64,000 nt of DNA from Dermanyssus gallinae (GCA_003439945.1 QVRM01002152.1:1-64000); one strand, 5' to 3'; positions 40,677 to 53,055 are shown, numbered from the stretch's first letter. The notes: a model not told the origin generated them from the letters alone. Made by a program: numbers and translations.

Positions 40677-42945
40677 GTGACAAAAAGTTTTCATAATCGA
40701 TATAAGGATTAATAGAGCTCGTTAAAGCAAATATTGTTTCCCAATTGAGCACGGTCTCTGCAAAGTGTTGTTTCGGGGTGAGAGTGAAATTACAGCCACT
40801 GGCGCTGTGACACTGGCGTTTTTACCCGATATAGAAGAATAAATGTGCTGTTGCGAGACCACCAGTTTTCCTATATAGAAACTAAGCACACCGTATTCGT
40901 GAGAAAATTGGCTTCTTCTGAAGAATATATAAGGCCGGTCAGAAGATGCGACATGGTCGCTCAGAAGATTATTCGTAAAAAATGAAGTTTTTTATTCACG
41001 CCAAATACCTCAAAAGCATAATCCTACGACCACCAAGCGCAAAAACGTATTAAACTGCGCATTATTATCATTTTGGCACCAAATATATATCAATGCGAGC
41101 TGTGGTTGCGGAGTAATTATGATTTTTCGGCGAACATGTCGAGATTGGATGCATGCATCAATAACCTGGCCAGATAAACCACTCGTCAGAGCTTTAGAAA
41201 AAAACACGCCACTATTTATTATCTTACAGTACCGGCCCGAACGCGTCTCCGCAAATATTTCGGCTGAACGGTCAAACTCACTTCTCTCATTCCAGTGCTC
41301 CACTTTTTCGGAGGCCATATTGATGTAATCGTATGACAAAGCTATCTACAATAACAGAACGACCACCTAGTATATTGTTGATACAGGACGGCGCCAGAGT
41401 AAGATGATACGACAGCTGACAGAACGCATTGACACCATCATAAACAACCCCGATTTAGGCTGCTCAGCCACATGCTAATGACATCAAAGCACGTTTACTA
41501 CTGCCGCACTGTCGCGCCACAGCTAAAACATTGACGCCATCATCAACAATACCGAAATAGGTCCGTTCAGTCTCATGTTACCTATATCCATGCATCTTCG
41601 CCAACGCGTCTATATCGCGCTCTAACTATAGCATCTATGTCATAATCAGGCCTACATAAGCGCACCACATGAGTTATACACATTGGAAACAATCTCTGCT
41701 CTACCATGATGCGTGCACGAATCGACTAATCAGCAACGAACACCGGTGCAAGAGTCGAACAGAGGCCGAGAAAGTTGACATCGCTCAGATTTATGTTGAG
41801 GCACGGTATAACGCATGTCAGGCGCAACAGCTATACCAGGTGCGTTTTCCAGTTAGACAAATGAGAAGATGAGGCAAAAGAACGCATCCTTAAACAGTAG
41901 CCGATCGCGAACGACTACATCCGTACCGAAGGTAGCAGGTTCAAGCTTTGCGAAATCCAGACTACAAACAACAGGTTGACTACTGTAGCTGATTTCTGCG
42001 GAAAGTAGAAGCCAATGCGGAGTTCCCTGCCTTTGTACTCTTCACCGATGAAGCTCGCTTTACACAAGGCGGTGTGTTTAATAGGCACAACACCCATGAT
42101 TGGGCAAGCGAGAACCCTCATGCGAGTCGCCAGCGTGGACGCCAGAGCCGTTTCTCGGTGAAAGTGTGGGCTGGCATGGTGAACAACTAACTTATAGGAC
42201 CACAAACTTCCTAAGAGGTTGGATGAAGAACAATACCAAACATTCATGAGTGAAACCTTACCAGGACTGTTGGAAGGCGTTCCAGAAGGTGTTCGCGAGA
42301 GGATGTGGCTTCAGCACGACGAAGCGCCACTGCACTCCACCACTGCGGTGCGCGATTACCTCAACGAGGCCTTCGAGAATCGGTGGGTTGGCCTGGGCGG
42401 GCCGATTGCTTGGCCACCGGGATTGCTTGATTTACCAAGTTATTTGGAGCTATCTAAAAAATCTAATCTACTAAATGTGTATAGTGGCTCGAGGACTCAC
42501 GTTCGAGCCGGTACTGTAAGATAATAAATAGTGGCGTGTTTCTTCTAGAGCTCTGACGAGTGGTTTATCTGAGCAGGTAACTTATGCATGGCTCCAATCT
42601 CGACAGGTTCGCCGAAAAATCGTAATTACTCCACAACCACAGCTTGCATTTACATATATTTTGAACCAAAATGATTGTGAAACGTGCATCTACCGCTCTT
42701 GTGTTTAGAGCGCTGCAGTCGTAGGGTTATGGTTCTAAGATATTTGGCGTAAAAGCTAATAAGAACTTAATTTTTTGCGAATTCTCTTCTAAGCGACCAT
42801 GTCGCATCTTCTGACCACCAGTGTCACAAGTTAAAGTAATTTCATTCTCGCTTCGAAACAGGACTTCTCAGACACCATGTGCCCTTGAAGAAATATTTGC
42901 TTTAACGAGCTCTATCGATTATAAAAACTTTTTGTCACACCGTAT
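40673..42945 (+). mobile_element. DUF4817-type DNA transposon, end to end, ~450-bp terminal repeats
   Basis: The left end GGTGTGACAAAAAGTTTT and the right end ..AAAACTTTTTGTCACACC are inverse complements beside TA-rich DNA. Inverted similarity continues inward for about 450 bp: the segments CGCCAAATACCTCAAAAGC, CCGCAACCACAGCT-type, CGGCGAACATGTCGAGATTGG and GGTACTGTAAGATAATAAATAG all occur inverted at the other end (left to about 41250, right from about 42500). The total length is about 2.27 kb. The transposase gene is decayed. Related right-end, left-end and foldback copies occur at 14755, 20625, 28333 and 36547. Confidence 0.85.
41700..42535 (+). pseudogene. DUF4817-type transposase, disrupted
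   Basis: The N-terminal helical domain reads KVDIAQIYVEARYNACQAQQL (about 41770), the DUF4817 pattern of arthropod transposases. The first catalytic region, near 42050, reads LFTDEARFTQGGVFNRHN. RFSVKVWAGMVNN and a stop follow. MSETLPGLLEGVPEGVRERMWLQHDEAP carries the second Asp (about 42310). Then RDYLNEAFENRWVG and IAWPPGLLDLPSYLELSKK. The third catalytic segment (PDLTSLDFFLW in the foldback copy) is shortened by a deletion with frame change, exactly as in the 14.8-kb copy. Quoted strings are given in pieces. Inactive. Confidence 0.8.
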
Positions 42946-42949
42946 ATAT

Positions 42950-43142
42950 ATCCACCGGCCTTAATAGGACACCCGTATGGGCGCCGACGTTTCGATATAG
43001 CGCAGTGTTTACTTGGCCTTTTGTTTCGTGGTTGTGCGCTACGCTCGTTGATCGGGCGTGGCAACAAGGAGGATGCCCAGTTTCAGATTTCGCAAACGAC
43101 TGTATTGCCCTGTATTTTTATTTACATTTGCACAAAGCACAT
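42950..43142. repeat. Duplicated flank shared with 15676-15867
   Basis: Nearly identical to the sequence after the 15.7-kb transposon end. The shared block covers transposon 3' part plus flank, about 1.0-1.1 kb in each locus. Confidence 0.75.
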
Positions 43143-43143
43143 T

Positions 43144-43175
43144 ATTTAACCATTGATTATAATCAATGGTTAAAT
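43144..43175. repeat. Perfect 32-bp palindrome
   Basis: ATTTAACCATTGATTA is followed immediately by its exact inverse complement, with no loop. It begins where similarity to the 15.9-kb flank ends. Confidence 0.95.
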
Positions 43176-43179
43176 TAGG

Positions 43180-43685
43180 TGCTTTATATTAGCCATTCCA
43201 CGCACTTAAATGATGTTAAAGCTAAGTTTAAAATTTTGTAAACAAGAACATGTCATACTTGTTTTTGTCTTGTCCTGATGCAAAAGCTCCTTGCTCTTCG
43301 TTCTATCATACACAATTATCCGATTAATCTTTCTCAGAGAGGAGAGTTTCGATGTCTCTGGATTGTAAACTCCAAGTAAGCGTGTCATTACCTATTGCGA
43401 ATTCCTAGAATAGGCACACCAACGCAAAACTAAAACTCGTGTTAAAAGTTTGGTGTAAATAGTTGTTTTATTACCAGTATTTTTACGCTCTGACAATCAC
43501 ATCTTTGACGTTTGTAATGGTCTAAGATTCGTATGGCCTACAAGAACGAGAGCCTAGCAAGGCCAGGACTCGAACTCGCGATTGTCAGTCTGTTAATCAT
43601 TGTTGTCATGGCAGCGCCTTAAACCTCACTCTCGATCATGATGCACTTGTTTTACTCAAATTAAGTATACTTAACATCATAGCAA
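43180..43685. other. No gene; B-box-like motif on the - strand near 43570
   Basis: The - strand carries GAGTTCGAGTCC at about 43565-43576, resembling a tRNA B box, in a region with SINE-like wording upstream. No A box or cloverleaf is convincing. Confidence 0.3.
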
Positions 43686-43717
43686 TTAGTGTATTAGTAG
43701 AGAGAAGTCAAGGCAGA

Positions 43718-44122
43718 GTGACCCCTCGGGTACACGTGGAGGTCTCGGAAACTGATTGGCCAGACAGAGCTCTTGCAGATATTCTCCAAGATGCCACGCT
43801 TGTGGCGAATGGGAATTGGACGGGCAGCATCGCCTGCCTCTCTTACATGGGACAGACACAGAAACTAAGGGGTTTCTTAAAAGAGTCAAGAGGCCCCTCC
43901 TCCAGCAACTTCCAAGGGGAGACAACGTGGAGACAAGCAAATAAGGGAGCGGGGAACACGGCACAAAGAAATACGGGGGCCATGACCCGAAGCAATTGGG
44001 AAGACGTTGGAAAGGGCCCTGGACTTGCTTATAACGTTAGCGTCTCTCCGGGGGCACCGCTGTATAATTGCCCACGATGTGGTCGGGTGACAGGTGTTCG
44101 GGTCTTGCGTTGGGATCACTAA
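43718..44122 (+). other. Unrecognised open frame, 134 codons
   Basis: An open + strand frame, MTPRVHVEVSETDWPDRALAD to RVLRWDH. It includes YNCPRCGRVTGVRV near its end, which contains one Cys-x2-Cys pair, as in a zinc ribbon half. No domain is recognised. Retrotransposon fragments surround it, so ORF1-like sequence is possible. Codons look unremarkable and no splice sites frame it. Confidence 0.25.
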
Positions 44123-44639
44123 GCAACACCGCAAAAGGGACTGGACGAAAGACGCGGAGACAGACTCCGCAATGTGGTAGACGGGTTTTAAATAGTGCCT
44201 GGCAGTAAACGACGAGAGGTTAGGTCAAGGTTTTTTCTAGACATCGTGAGTCCGACCTGGAAAACCAGCACAGTTCTGAAAGAATCATATTTCTACAGGA
44301 ATGATAGTAGCTTATACAGACTGGCTAGCAAATTTGTGTTTCTAATGATAAGGGAAATCGCGAGCTGAGGCGAACGGGGAGGGCATGAGTGATCATGGAT
44401 AAATCCGGTGTGAGCTCGGAGTACCCAAATCACCCTCAGCACCCGCTCACAGAGGGCCAAGTAGAGGTATCTGCTCACTACGATACTCATTACGGTACGC
44501 GAAAATGCAAGGCGTTCGCACATGAGTATAGAGGACGATGTGCCTACCTATAAATTGGTTGTAATTGGTGATGATTTTTTGATCAAGATTAGTGGTGGTT
44601 CTTTTCTCGTGTTAGAATTGGCAGAGAGTAGACGTGTTT

Positions 44640-45260
44640 AACATTTACTCCCGCTAATTTAACCCGTTTACCCGGTTCAAGAGTGACAACCGCAAAAAAA
44701 GAACTACAACAGTGACAGAACAGACTAAAAAGTGCCTGAAGAGGTGTGGAGCCCACTCCAAAGTGTACTGAGTAGCGCTACTGGGGTTTCAACTCCACTC
44801 AGCCTGACAGGCGATTGTGTTCGATTGACAACGTTATTACAACCGGCGTTTGTTTACATTTGGCGTTCCTTCGCGGTCTCCTATCGCGAAAGACCAGCGT
44901 ATAGCCAGCTGACTTTGTGGATGAGACGGGAAGACGCCGCCTCGCACGCAAAGTTCCCGTGTTCCAAACATGCGCATGTCGACATACTGCAAAAGCCACG
45001 ATGCCGCCCAGCAAGGGTGGTACTGCACGCCGCCTACCCTGCATATATCCAGACTACAACAAAGTTCGACCAGTACGTGTGCTGATCAAACCGATGCCTC
45101 AAAGGAAGTCAGAGTAAACACCCGCGATGCGCCGGCAATGGATGTTTCGGGTGAACCGAACCCATCTTTACTCAACATCTACGTGCCTGGTCCATGCGCA
45201 AGAAGAGTCACGGCAGAAGAGCGCCTCATAGGCTTCAAGCGCAAAAAGTTGTCTTCATGA
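44640..45260 (+). other. LINE 5' region, copy related to 48745
   Basis: The segment AGAGAGTAGACGTGTTTAACATTTACTCCC and the following ~60 bp match 48755-48830, which leads into a LINE ORF1 with a finger motif. Open frames after it (to about 45260) have no recognised motif. It faces the - strand LINE at 45310-46620 tail to tail. Confidence 0.45.
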
Positions 45261-45319
45261 TTTACTGGCGCTGAAGACGACAAGGCTGTTGAGACAAATG
45301 GCGGGTCCGCACATCATTT

Positions 45320-45976
45320 TCAGGTTTCATTTAAGTAGAATTGTACGTGTTCCCGGAATTTGGCTAAGATGACGAGGTCGTCCGCGTAGAAGACATGCGG
45401 TACTTTCATTGTGCGCAGAAGGTCTGCGAAGCCAGCAATGTACAGTTTAAAGAGAAATGGGCTTGCGGAGTCGCCCTGCGCTACTCCAGTCTTTTGTGTA
45501 ACAGGCTCGTTTATATAGTGATTTCCGTTTTTTATGGTTATTAAATTGTGGCTCCGCATGTCTTGAATCAAATTGAATAGTTGGCCCCTAATATTAAACC
45601 TCTCTCGGAGGATTTCGATGAGATGGTCCTTAGGCACACTATCGAATGCGGTTTGAAAGTCAACGAAGGCCGCATACGTCATATTTTTGTCTCGTTGGCG
45701 TTCACTTAGGTGTTCAATCACGAACCGTAAAGCGTCTGCTGTTGACTTTTCTGGCAGGAATCCGAACTGCTCACATGGCAGGTTATTAACCGTGCATACA
45801 TACATCCTCCTCACTATGAGCGATGTAAGCAGTTTGTATAGGACACTAGTTAGGGCAATTCCTCGATAGTTTTTCAGGTCAGTCGGGTCCCCTTTCTTTT
45901 TGTAAATGGGCTGTATGAGTATCACACGGAAAGCGGGCCCTTCATATGTCACAGTCTGGCGGGGCTGAAATTTCAA
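45320..45976 (-). pseudogene. LINE reverse transcriptase fragment, well preserved
   Basis: This continuous 218-codon frame reads AFRVILIQPIYKKKGDPTDLKN, YRGIALTSVLYKLL (fingers) and CEQFGFLPEKSTADALRFV. It then has AAFVDFQTAFDSVPKDHLIE (motif A), TQKTGVAQGDSASPFLFKLYIAG (motif B) and PHVFYADDLVILAKFREHV (motif C, catalytic Asp pair intact), ending LNET at a stop. Everything after motif C is missing. The same family occurs at 140-540, where the sequence continues past the equivalent DET. The linker upstream is also deleted, so endonuclease runs almost straight into RT fingers. Confidence 0.9.
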
Positions 45977-46620
45977 AAATGTCTATTGTTGAGCATCCCG
46001 TTCTTCCCGTAGGACCAACCCACTCAAGGTTGCCATTGGCATAATAGGTAAAAGCATAACACACCCACAAACCGTACGCATCAAGTGACTCTAACAGGAC
46101 AGTAGTCCACTTGCTCGGGGTGTTGCTTTAGTCGACAATTGATATCCCCAGCCAGCAGTATCGTCTGTTCAACTCCAACGAAGCGCATAGCAATACTAAT
46201 CTTCTCTAGTAATTGGGCTGTACTGTACCGCCGCTTTCCGAATTAGCACTGCTGCACATGGCAATCAAAATGTGGGTGATGAAAGGACTATAACATTACT
46301 CTATGAATATAACAGGCTCATGTTCCCAATGCATGCATGGACCGGTAAAAACAGATACGCCACGCTGTAGGATGATCGCCAGCGACCCGTTGAAAGCAAC
46401 AATGGAAATTATAATGCCCGGGGACAACGAAACGTTGGACGAGAACTGTTTCTGTAAGGACAACGACGTCGAATCCTGATAATTGGTTACATTATCCATA
46501 TTCTCTCTCTTGCTTCGAATTCTTTCGCAGTTAAATTGCCATATCACTAGTTGTTGTTGCGTTTGATGTGACTCTCCGCCTGCGGTGCCCGCCAGTTGTT
46601 GTGCTGCGAGCTGCATACTG
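45977..46620 (-). pseudogene. LINE APE endonuclease relic (same element)
   Basis: From 46616 the - strand reads QQLVIWQFNCERIRSK, the usual LINE endonuclease start (here WQFNCE for LWNCE). The frame continues GVSVFTGPCMHW. Later pieces across frames give YYANGNLEWVGPTGRTGCSTIDIF near 46000, the late endonuclease block with the Thr/Ile-Asp motif. Multiple stops. It directly precedes the RT with the linker deleted. Confidence 0.65.
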
Positions 46621-47420
46621 CTCTAAACCCTTTGAGGTCCTGCATCATTCTTATGACGTACTGTTGGAGACTGGCTTTCGGGGGCGGCGTATACTCTGAC
46701 GTTGTTGCTTCGCATTGAAGCGACGATTCACTGGCAGTTCACTGGCCCGAATCTGAACCTCCTTCTTTAGCGGCACTATGGGTCACTCTGGTCATTTTCT
46801 TTTTTCTTAGGAGTTCCCTCTTAAGAAAATCCTTTTTGACACGTCTTTTTTCTTCAAACTTCGTGTCAAAACGCGTGCGACGTTCCTGGCAGTTACTTGG
46901 GCTATTTGATCTACCGTTTCGGGGTCGTACTTGCCTTGACTAAATCGAACAAGATCCGATTAAATTTTTTTCAGAGGCATGTTTTTTAGGAGGTTGCCGT
47001 CAGAGAGACTCTGCAGATTGGACTTGGTTTTTTGACAATACTCTGGAGTCGTCACAGATATTGAAAGCACCGAAAATACTGAATCAAGGTGTTTCGGTAT
47101 CCAAGTCTGCCATGGCCTGTTTTAGTATATCCTCCGTTGATTAGCCTGATTAGTTGATAACTTTGATGTCCAGATTTTTGGGAGGTAGGAAGCGGAGCTT
47201 GTTCGAGAAGAGATTGACATCGTTTCCGATAAGCAAAACGCGCTGATGTTTCCAAGCAGATTCTATTTCTGTCTCAGTTAGTAAGGCAGCTAAAAATGGG
47301 ATTGAAGCAAATTGTGCCGAGTGTTGAAGTTCTTCAATAAGTTGATTCTGTTGTATCATCTTATCCTCGAGCTGAGCGATGTGGCGAAAGATAGACGCCA
47401 AAATCCAATTCAACAAAGTT
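46620..47420 (-). pseudogene. Possible LINE ORF1 remnant
   Basis: Upstream of the endonuclease on the - strand, the 88-codon frame 47416-47150 begins MLNWILASIFRHIAQLEDKMIQQNQLIEEL. This is a heptad-like leucine-rich helix of the kind that trimerises LINE ORF1 proteins. It continues TEIESAWKHQRVLLIGNDV and KLRFLPPKNLDIKVI. The position fits ORF1. The rest to 46620 is broken. Confidence 0.45.
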
Positions 47421-48510
47421 AATCTAGTGTCGGTGTATAGTAGGGTTATGCATTAATAAATCACGCCGCCTCGGCCCACAATTGTATTCTGTCCGCCAAC
47501 AAGTCGACAAATTAGGCAGTCTCACGGTTGAGATATGGTGCCTGTTTGCTGCGTGCATGGTGTATGGAACCAGTTCGTGCACGAGGCACACTTGGGTGTT
47601 ACCGGTTCAGATTCAGCGCCTGAAACGTGAAATCACTGCAGCCGTTAATATTGTATTACCTAAATTAAGCAGCGCAAAAACGCAAAAAAAGAAAAAAACC
47701 TTAAAAAAAGAAAAGTGTTTTTCTTTTGCCTGGCCTTTGAACCAGGGGCCGTTCTTCAGTAATCTGGGGCCATACAGCTCAGTCAAATTGTCACTGGCTT
47801 TTACTGACGATACCCCAATAAGCTCAGGTATGGTTTTGGAAATTATGCAAAATTAGATTTCCGAGCGCTGGCTTGGACTCGAGACGCCCACATTCACTGA
47901 CACATTTGGAAATCACGTTGGTGCAAAACATATGAACGGCTGTTACAGGTGCTGCTATTTGCGCCAGTACAGCTGTAGGTCATAAAGGCAGTCAAACGGC
48001 GTAAAACTTTCGCATTATCTGTTAAATGTTTCCAGAGCTCTAGATTTAACCCAGAACGCTTTAAAAACTGTGTTCAGTTTTAGCGGTACAACTTTGCTTT
48101 ACAAACGCCACCGAAATCACCGAATTTACCACAGATCAAGGGAGCACACGCAAAACACGACCGCGCGGCGGTGCTGTCAGATGTTCTGTGGCGGAAGAGT
48201 GAAGCGGGTAGGGCTCCCGGTAGGCAAGTTTGGCGTGGTGAAGCAAGTCCGAACCTGCGGTACAGTTTCTCCTAAGTGTGTTGTCCTCCGATAGAGAAGG
48301 CATGCACAGCTGTCTTCTCATTCCCGGCTTGGCGAATCCAAATTGGTGATCGCTTAATGCATTGGAAATTGCCTTTCGGGTGTTTTCACAGGTAACTTTG
48401 GCGGCAATCCTCCGAACAGAGGTACAGCAGACAATAAACCGAACCAGCCCATCCTTCCCTCTAACCGCAAGTAGATACGTAGATCAAACACAAAGGGCTT
48501 CAGAACTTTA
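47420..48510. other. No recognisable gene; A-rich stretch 47680-47720
   Basis: Only unassigned short frames. The A-rich run (several A6-A8 blocks) could be a degenerate poly(A) of a + strand retroelement, but no element body was recognised before it. Confidence 0.35.
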
Positions 48511-48600
48511 GAAGGGTATTACGTTCGATTCAGAGCTGCATAAGGGCATTTCGTAAGATTCGGAGCTGCAGAAGCGCATTCGGTTAGATTCAGAGCTGCA
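48511..48600. repeat. 30-bp tandem repeat, three units
   Basis: Units at 48511, 48541 and 48571 each end GAGCTGCA and share the AGATTC/CGATTC core with substitutions. Confidence 0.9.
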
Positions 48601-48744
48601 CCAGAGTATAAAGATTAGGTTATCGATAAGGATGTACGGCGTGCGGTGTCAGCTCCCGTGGGCAGCCGGCAGAAAGGCGGTCTGTGAGGACAGCAGACTG
48701 GGATGCTTATCACAACTTCTGTGTCTTTATCATATGCTAGAACG

Positions 48745-50580
48745 CTGGCCCGGACAGAGTAGACGTGTTCAACATTTGTTCCCACTAATTTGACTCGTTT
48801 AGCTTATTGCAAATGTGACAATTGCAAGAAGAGCTACACCAGTGGTATAGTACAAACCGCGAAGAGTCGAGAGAAGTACGAAACAAACTTCAAAGTGCGC
48901 CAGGTAGTGATGTCGGGGTTCCAACACCGTGTTTACAACATCATTGCAACGGACACTTGTTCATGTTTTGCGCTGCTCGGCGGCCTTCTAGCGAGCGGGT
49001 CCAGTGCGTGCCAAGATAACCTTGTGAACAAGACGGGAAATCCTCGACTCATGGACAAAGCAACGCTAGTGCTGCAATTGTTATTTTAGTTAACATCTAT
49101 TATGGCTGGCGCTCTAAACTGTGGGGTTTGCAAAACCATCATAGTCGGCGGAATAAGTTATTGTGTATGTGCGATCTGCAAAAGCACCTTCTGCAGAGGT
49201 ACATGGTGCTGAGATCCGGACAACAATGACCAGAAGGCAAGCCAGGCCTGGCGGTGCAATATATGTAACTTTTCATCAGCAGGGCTAACTGCCGCTCAGT
49301 TCGCACTCGAACTTGATGTCCTGATCCCAAAGTTGACATCATCAGAACTCACAGCACCACTTGGCGAGAAGATTGCTCTTTTTTCTTCAGAGTCGCATGG
49401 CTCGAGCACCAGGTGAATTCCCTCCGAACACAGTGCGAGTCACAGTCCCAAATGCTACGGGCGATCCGCGCCTGCCTCACAAAGCATGGACGACGCGGAA
49501 CTGACAGCCAGCAAACCGACATTTGCACGGATCAACGGCAACGCTAAACAACGATCGTGTACAGCAAGGGTTCTACAAATGGGCGACTCTGCCGTCAAAA
49601 GCCTGCGCAGTAAAATCCGCAAAAAAATTCGAAATGTTATCTAAATAAAAAGTTGCAGACATTCTTCAGAAGACGGAGCAAACGGACACCAAACCGGGTA
49701 CGTACAAAATAAACATTCACGCGGGTCAGTCTAATACAATGAATGGACGCGGACCCAAAGCTATCAAGGCAATCGTTAAATTTAGAGATGTTCTTGCCTC
49801 TAAATCTGCAAGCCTCGGCATGATGGTTTTCTCAATTCTAAACCATTCGACATAATGTGGGGCGTTCAATGAGGCCCTTAGCGTCTTGAAGCAGATGAGC
49901 TCCATTGAACTTATGGATGTGACCAACGTCTAAACCAATATTGATCTAAGCAAATCTATCTATTATAGCGAAGAAGTAACCGCCAAAAATAGCATACGCC
50001 ATTGGAAAAACAGTCGCCAAGGTTTTCAATCTTAAGCCAAAGGACGCCGAGCAGGTAAACAAAACGGATTTAAAAAGTTCTCCTTGAAGTATGCATCTCG
50101 AAACCACAAAGGTTGCATAATAGAATGGCATCCGATCAAGCAGACGCGATGTTTGTTGCATTTAGTCATAGATACTAAGAAACGAGTTGCGAACTTCTGA
50201 GAGACGACTGCTCAGCGGGACTCAATCTTGAAGCGGACAAAAATGGGGTAGCAGAACAAACGCGACAGTTTGGTTTAATTCTCTTAGCCCAAAAGATAGC
50301 GCAATCGTCGTTCGTGGCGCGTATACGATGGACAATTGCCGCAACAACCAACGCAACCTGGCAGACAACATCCTGTGCCAACAACCGTACATGCAACAAT
50401 CGACCCAGCAGCAGACGCCCAACACTGACTGCTCAATTCAAGCACCCAATGTTGGCCAGCTTTATATGGGTTCTGGAACCCGTATCAAATGCCGTTGATG
50501 TGCCCGAACATACTGCAGCGAAGGCAACTACCCTTTTAGAGTTGCCAGCAGCGAACCACTCACTTCAGTCGGAAACTCAA
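48745..50580 (+). pseudogene. LINE 5' UTR and ORF1 with PHD-like finger
   Basis: The 5' region (48755 on) matches that at 44640. ORF1 begins near ATG at 49102: MAGALNCGVCKTIIVGGISYC, then CAICKSTFCRGTWC, a stop, and WRCNICNFSSAGLTAAQF. The series of Cys pairs, C-x2-C .. C-x2-C .. C-x4-C .. C-x2-C, resembles a PHD finger. Decayed sequence follows through about 49660 (VADILQKTEQTDTK) and 49735-49800 (GPKAIKAIVKFRDVLASKSASL). Several stops interrupt it. A Gln/Asn-rich segment lies at about 50340-50450. An endonuclease follows on the same strand. Confidence 0.6.
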
Positions 50581-50589
50581 GTCCGGTCC

Positions 50590-51060
50590 TGGAATATGTC
50601 TCAACTTAAGATTCTTCAGTGGAACGTCGAGGGCATTGGTAACGGTGTACCTCTGCTGGTGCCATTAGAAATAAATACATTCTATATTATCGTTCGTACC
50701 GAGACATGGTCTGATAGGGTTAACCTTTCAGGGTTATACTCAGCTAATAGCCCAGCTCATAAAAGTCATGGCCGGGGCCGACCCAGCGGTGGAGTATCGG
50801 TCTGTTAGAATGAACTTTTAGGAGCTGTTTCGACTAAGTTAAGTAAAGACCACACCTTCTCACACATTTGCCTCGAGAGCCACAGGGTTTGTGGCTCTCG
50901 AGGCAGATGAAAACATAGTCGCCGTGTACTCTAGCTTACATAAAGATATATACAGGTTCGTCGCTCGATTGGTGCAAGTCCTATCTGCAATTTATTTAAA
51001 TAAACAAACAGTTTTGGCAGGCGACGTAAAGTGTCGTCTCGACCAGGGCCCATGAAGAAC
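50590..51060 (+). pseudogene. LINE APE endonuclease fragment (same element)
   Basis: The frame reads LKILQWNVEGIGNGVPLLV, then FYIIVRTETWSDRVNL and GRGRPSGGVSVC, ending at a stop at 50806. Later frames give ALEADENIVAVYSSL and QTVLAGDVKCRLDQG (GD motif, with Val-Lys in place of Phe-Asn) at about 51015. The RT is absent: the copy ends near 51060. It is disrupted by the hairpin at 50869-50905. Confidence 0.65.
50869..50905. repeat. Perfect 16-bp hairpin
   Basis: Arms TGCCTCGAGAGCCACA and its inverse complement enclose a 5-nt loop, inside the decayed endonuclease. Confidence 0.95.
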
Positions 51061-53030
51061 GCAGATATTACTAGATATTGTCTACCAATTTTGTATGTGG
51101 GTAATCACAGATCCAGCACAGCATAACTTCAATAGGCATCAAGGAACAATCGTCAACAATCGATATCGCAGGTCGAATTCGCAATCAAGCTAGGCTCAGA
51201 TGACATCCAACATTGCGGATAAGCAAGCAAAGATGGCAGATTCATATGTAACGTACACTCGACTTGAGTAAAAAATAATTGTTTGAAATATACCTGGGAA
51301 GACCGCGGAGGGTGTAGGTTGCAGCACTGAGTTTTAGACTGCGTACTAAAAAGTGTTCTTCTACATTACATGCAGCAGGCACCTGTCGCGAGGGCAGTCT
51401 GAAACTTCACTGACGGATAGCGTCATCTTCGTTGAACCAGGAACACTTTGGCTTAAAAAAGAAGGTTTCTTGTTAGGATGTCTCTCACCGGAGGGCATTA
51501 GGGAAGCGGGGAAGACATGTTACAAACAGCCATTAAGACGGATTTCTGAATTGTAGGTTCTTAACTGTCTTTGGATCCATCTGTGCGCAGCTATACAAAT
51601 GGCATGTGGGCTGTCAAGTTACGCCCCCTAGTAACTTCTAGTCCGACCTGCGCGGAGACTACTAGGATTAGGATGGCATTTAGATGCTTGTGTATGGTTA
51701 TTTTCTTCACCAGCCATTCCAGGGTTAATTTTGCACTATACTCTGTTCTAAGTATAAAGGCACCACGAAACGTGTCGATCAACACCGAAAGTAAGCGACC
51801 ATTCAAGTAAGAATCATGGACATGTGCGCAGTTAAGCGTTCGTGGCTTTACTTACAATGCGTTTTTCTTTGTATGATCTTACGGGTCGTCTAGCACACAC
51901 ATTGACCACGCTAAATGTCTGTGCGCAATAAACAGTGATGATTACTAGTTATACGTAGTTTAGACCTCTATCAGCCAACCACCACTGCATATTAGGTAAT
52001 TATTCTACTTCAGAGGGCCAAAGAGGAATTATTGTTTTATAAGCAAATTATTGTTGTAGAGCTATTTTGTCCATTTGCTAACTGTTCTGCTCCGGGGTTC
52101 AATAGATGTTGTCTAATCTGTCTTTGCTCTTTTGTGAAACTTTCCGGTTATGTTGAGGGCCTCACAAGACAGCATGGGCTTCATGCACGGCAACATGGGT
52201 TCAGGCGTGCCTATGGAAACTGGCAGCATACTCGTATGGTGCGCCACTACGCTTTCTCAAATTATTGGCGACTATTCTTAAGGTGAACGATTTGATACTG
52301 GACGACAGTGTTGTCAAGCACCCCCATTTGAACAGTCTATATAAGGCGATACCCTTAGTCCGGTTCTGTTTTTCGTGGTTAATAGTGACCTGGTGGCGCC
52401 TGTGGACAAGCAGCATCCATCAGTGCAACTCATCCAATAGAGCTTATGATATTGCACTCTACTCTGTAGCTCTTGCAAAGGTAGCGACAGATACTTCGCT
52501 GGCCGCATAATTACAAGACAAAAGCAATGAAGTTGCGTCGTGAAGGATGCCTTGCAACGATTGATAACATAAATCATACACTCCACGGCCAAACTGCTTA
52601 ATTTTCCAACCACTTTCATATTCGGGCTTTGAATTTATTTCAAAGGTTACCTTGTTTGCCAGACAAATAAAGGGAAGAGTCCGTAACGCGTTTGTTGCCA
52701 TACATTCAATTTATGATCCACAACTCCTCCTTCACAGCGGACGGTCTTTAAATAGCTTAATCTGAAACTTATTGAAATCCTTCAGTAAACTATGCAATTG
52801 AGCGTAGCTTATAGTAGGGCAAACATCTCAGAGTCTCGAGTTTCAAAGAATTCTCTCGAACTACTTGGAGGCAACCTATTTTAAACTGTTTATTGGCGTG
52901 CACCGAAGCAACCTCAACCAATTGATGCTTCTGGCCGCCGACACCACGCTTTTCACATAGAACCGCTAGCTCATATGACATACACTTGACATATGAGTCA
53001 TAAATTCTTAAATGTATAATATATAAATAA
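51060..53030. other. No recognisable gene
   Basis: Open frames of 60-100 codons on both strands show no motif, splice framing or repeat membership that I recognise. The sequence ends in (TA)n at about 53030-53055. Confidence 0.4.
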
Positions 53031-53055
53031 ATATATATATATATACATATATATA

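Noticed and set aside
41010..41339. 109-codon - strand frame in the DUF4817-type left end
   Set aside because: It lies within the terminal repeat and has no motif. It is a shadow of repeat sequence.
43555..43625. tRNA gene on the - strand suggested by GAGTTCGAGTCC
   Set aside because: The anticodon arm and acceptor stem cannot be folded by eye. At most a tRNA-derived repeat.
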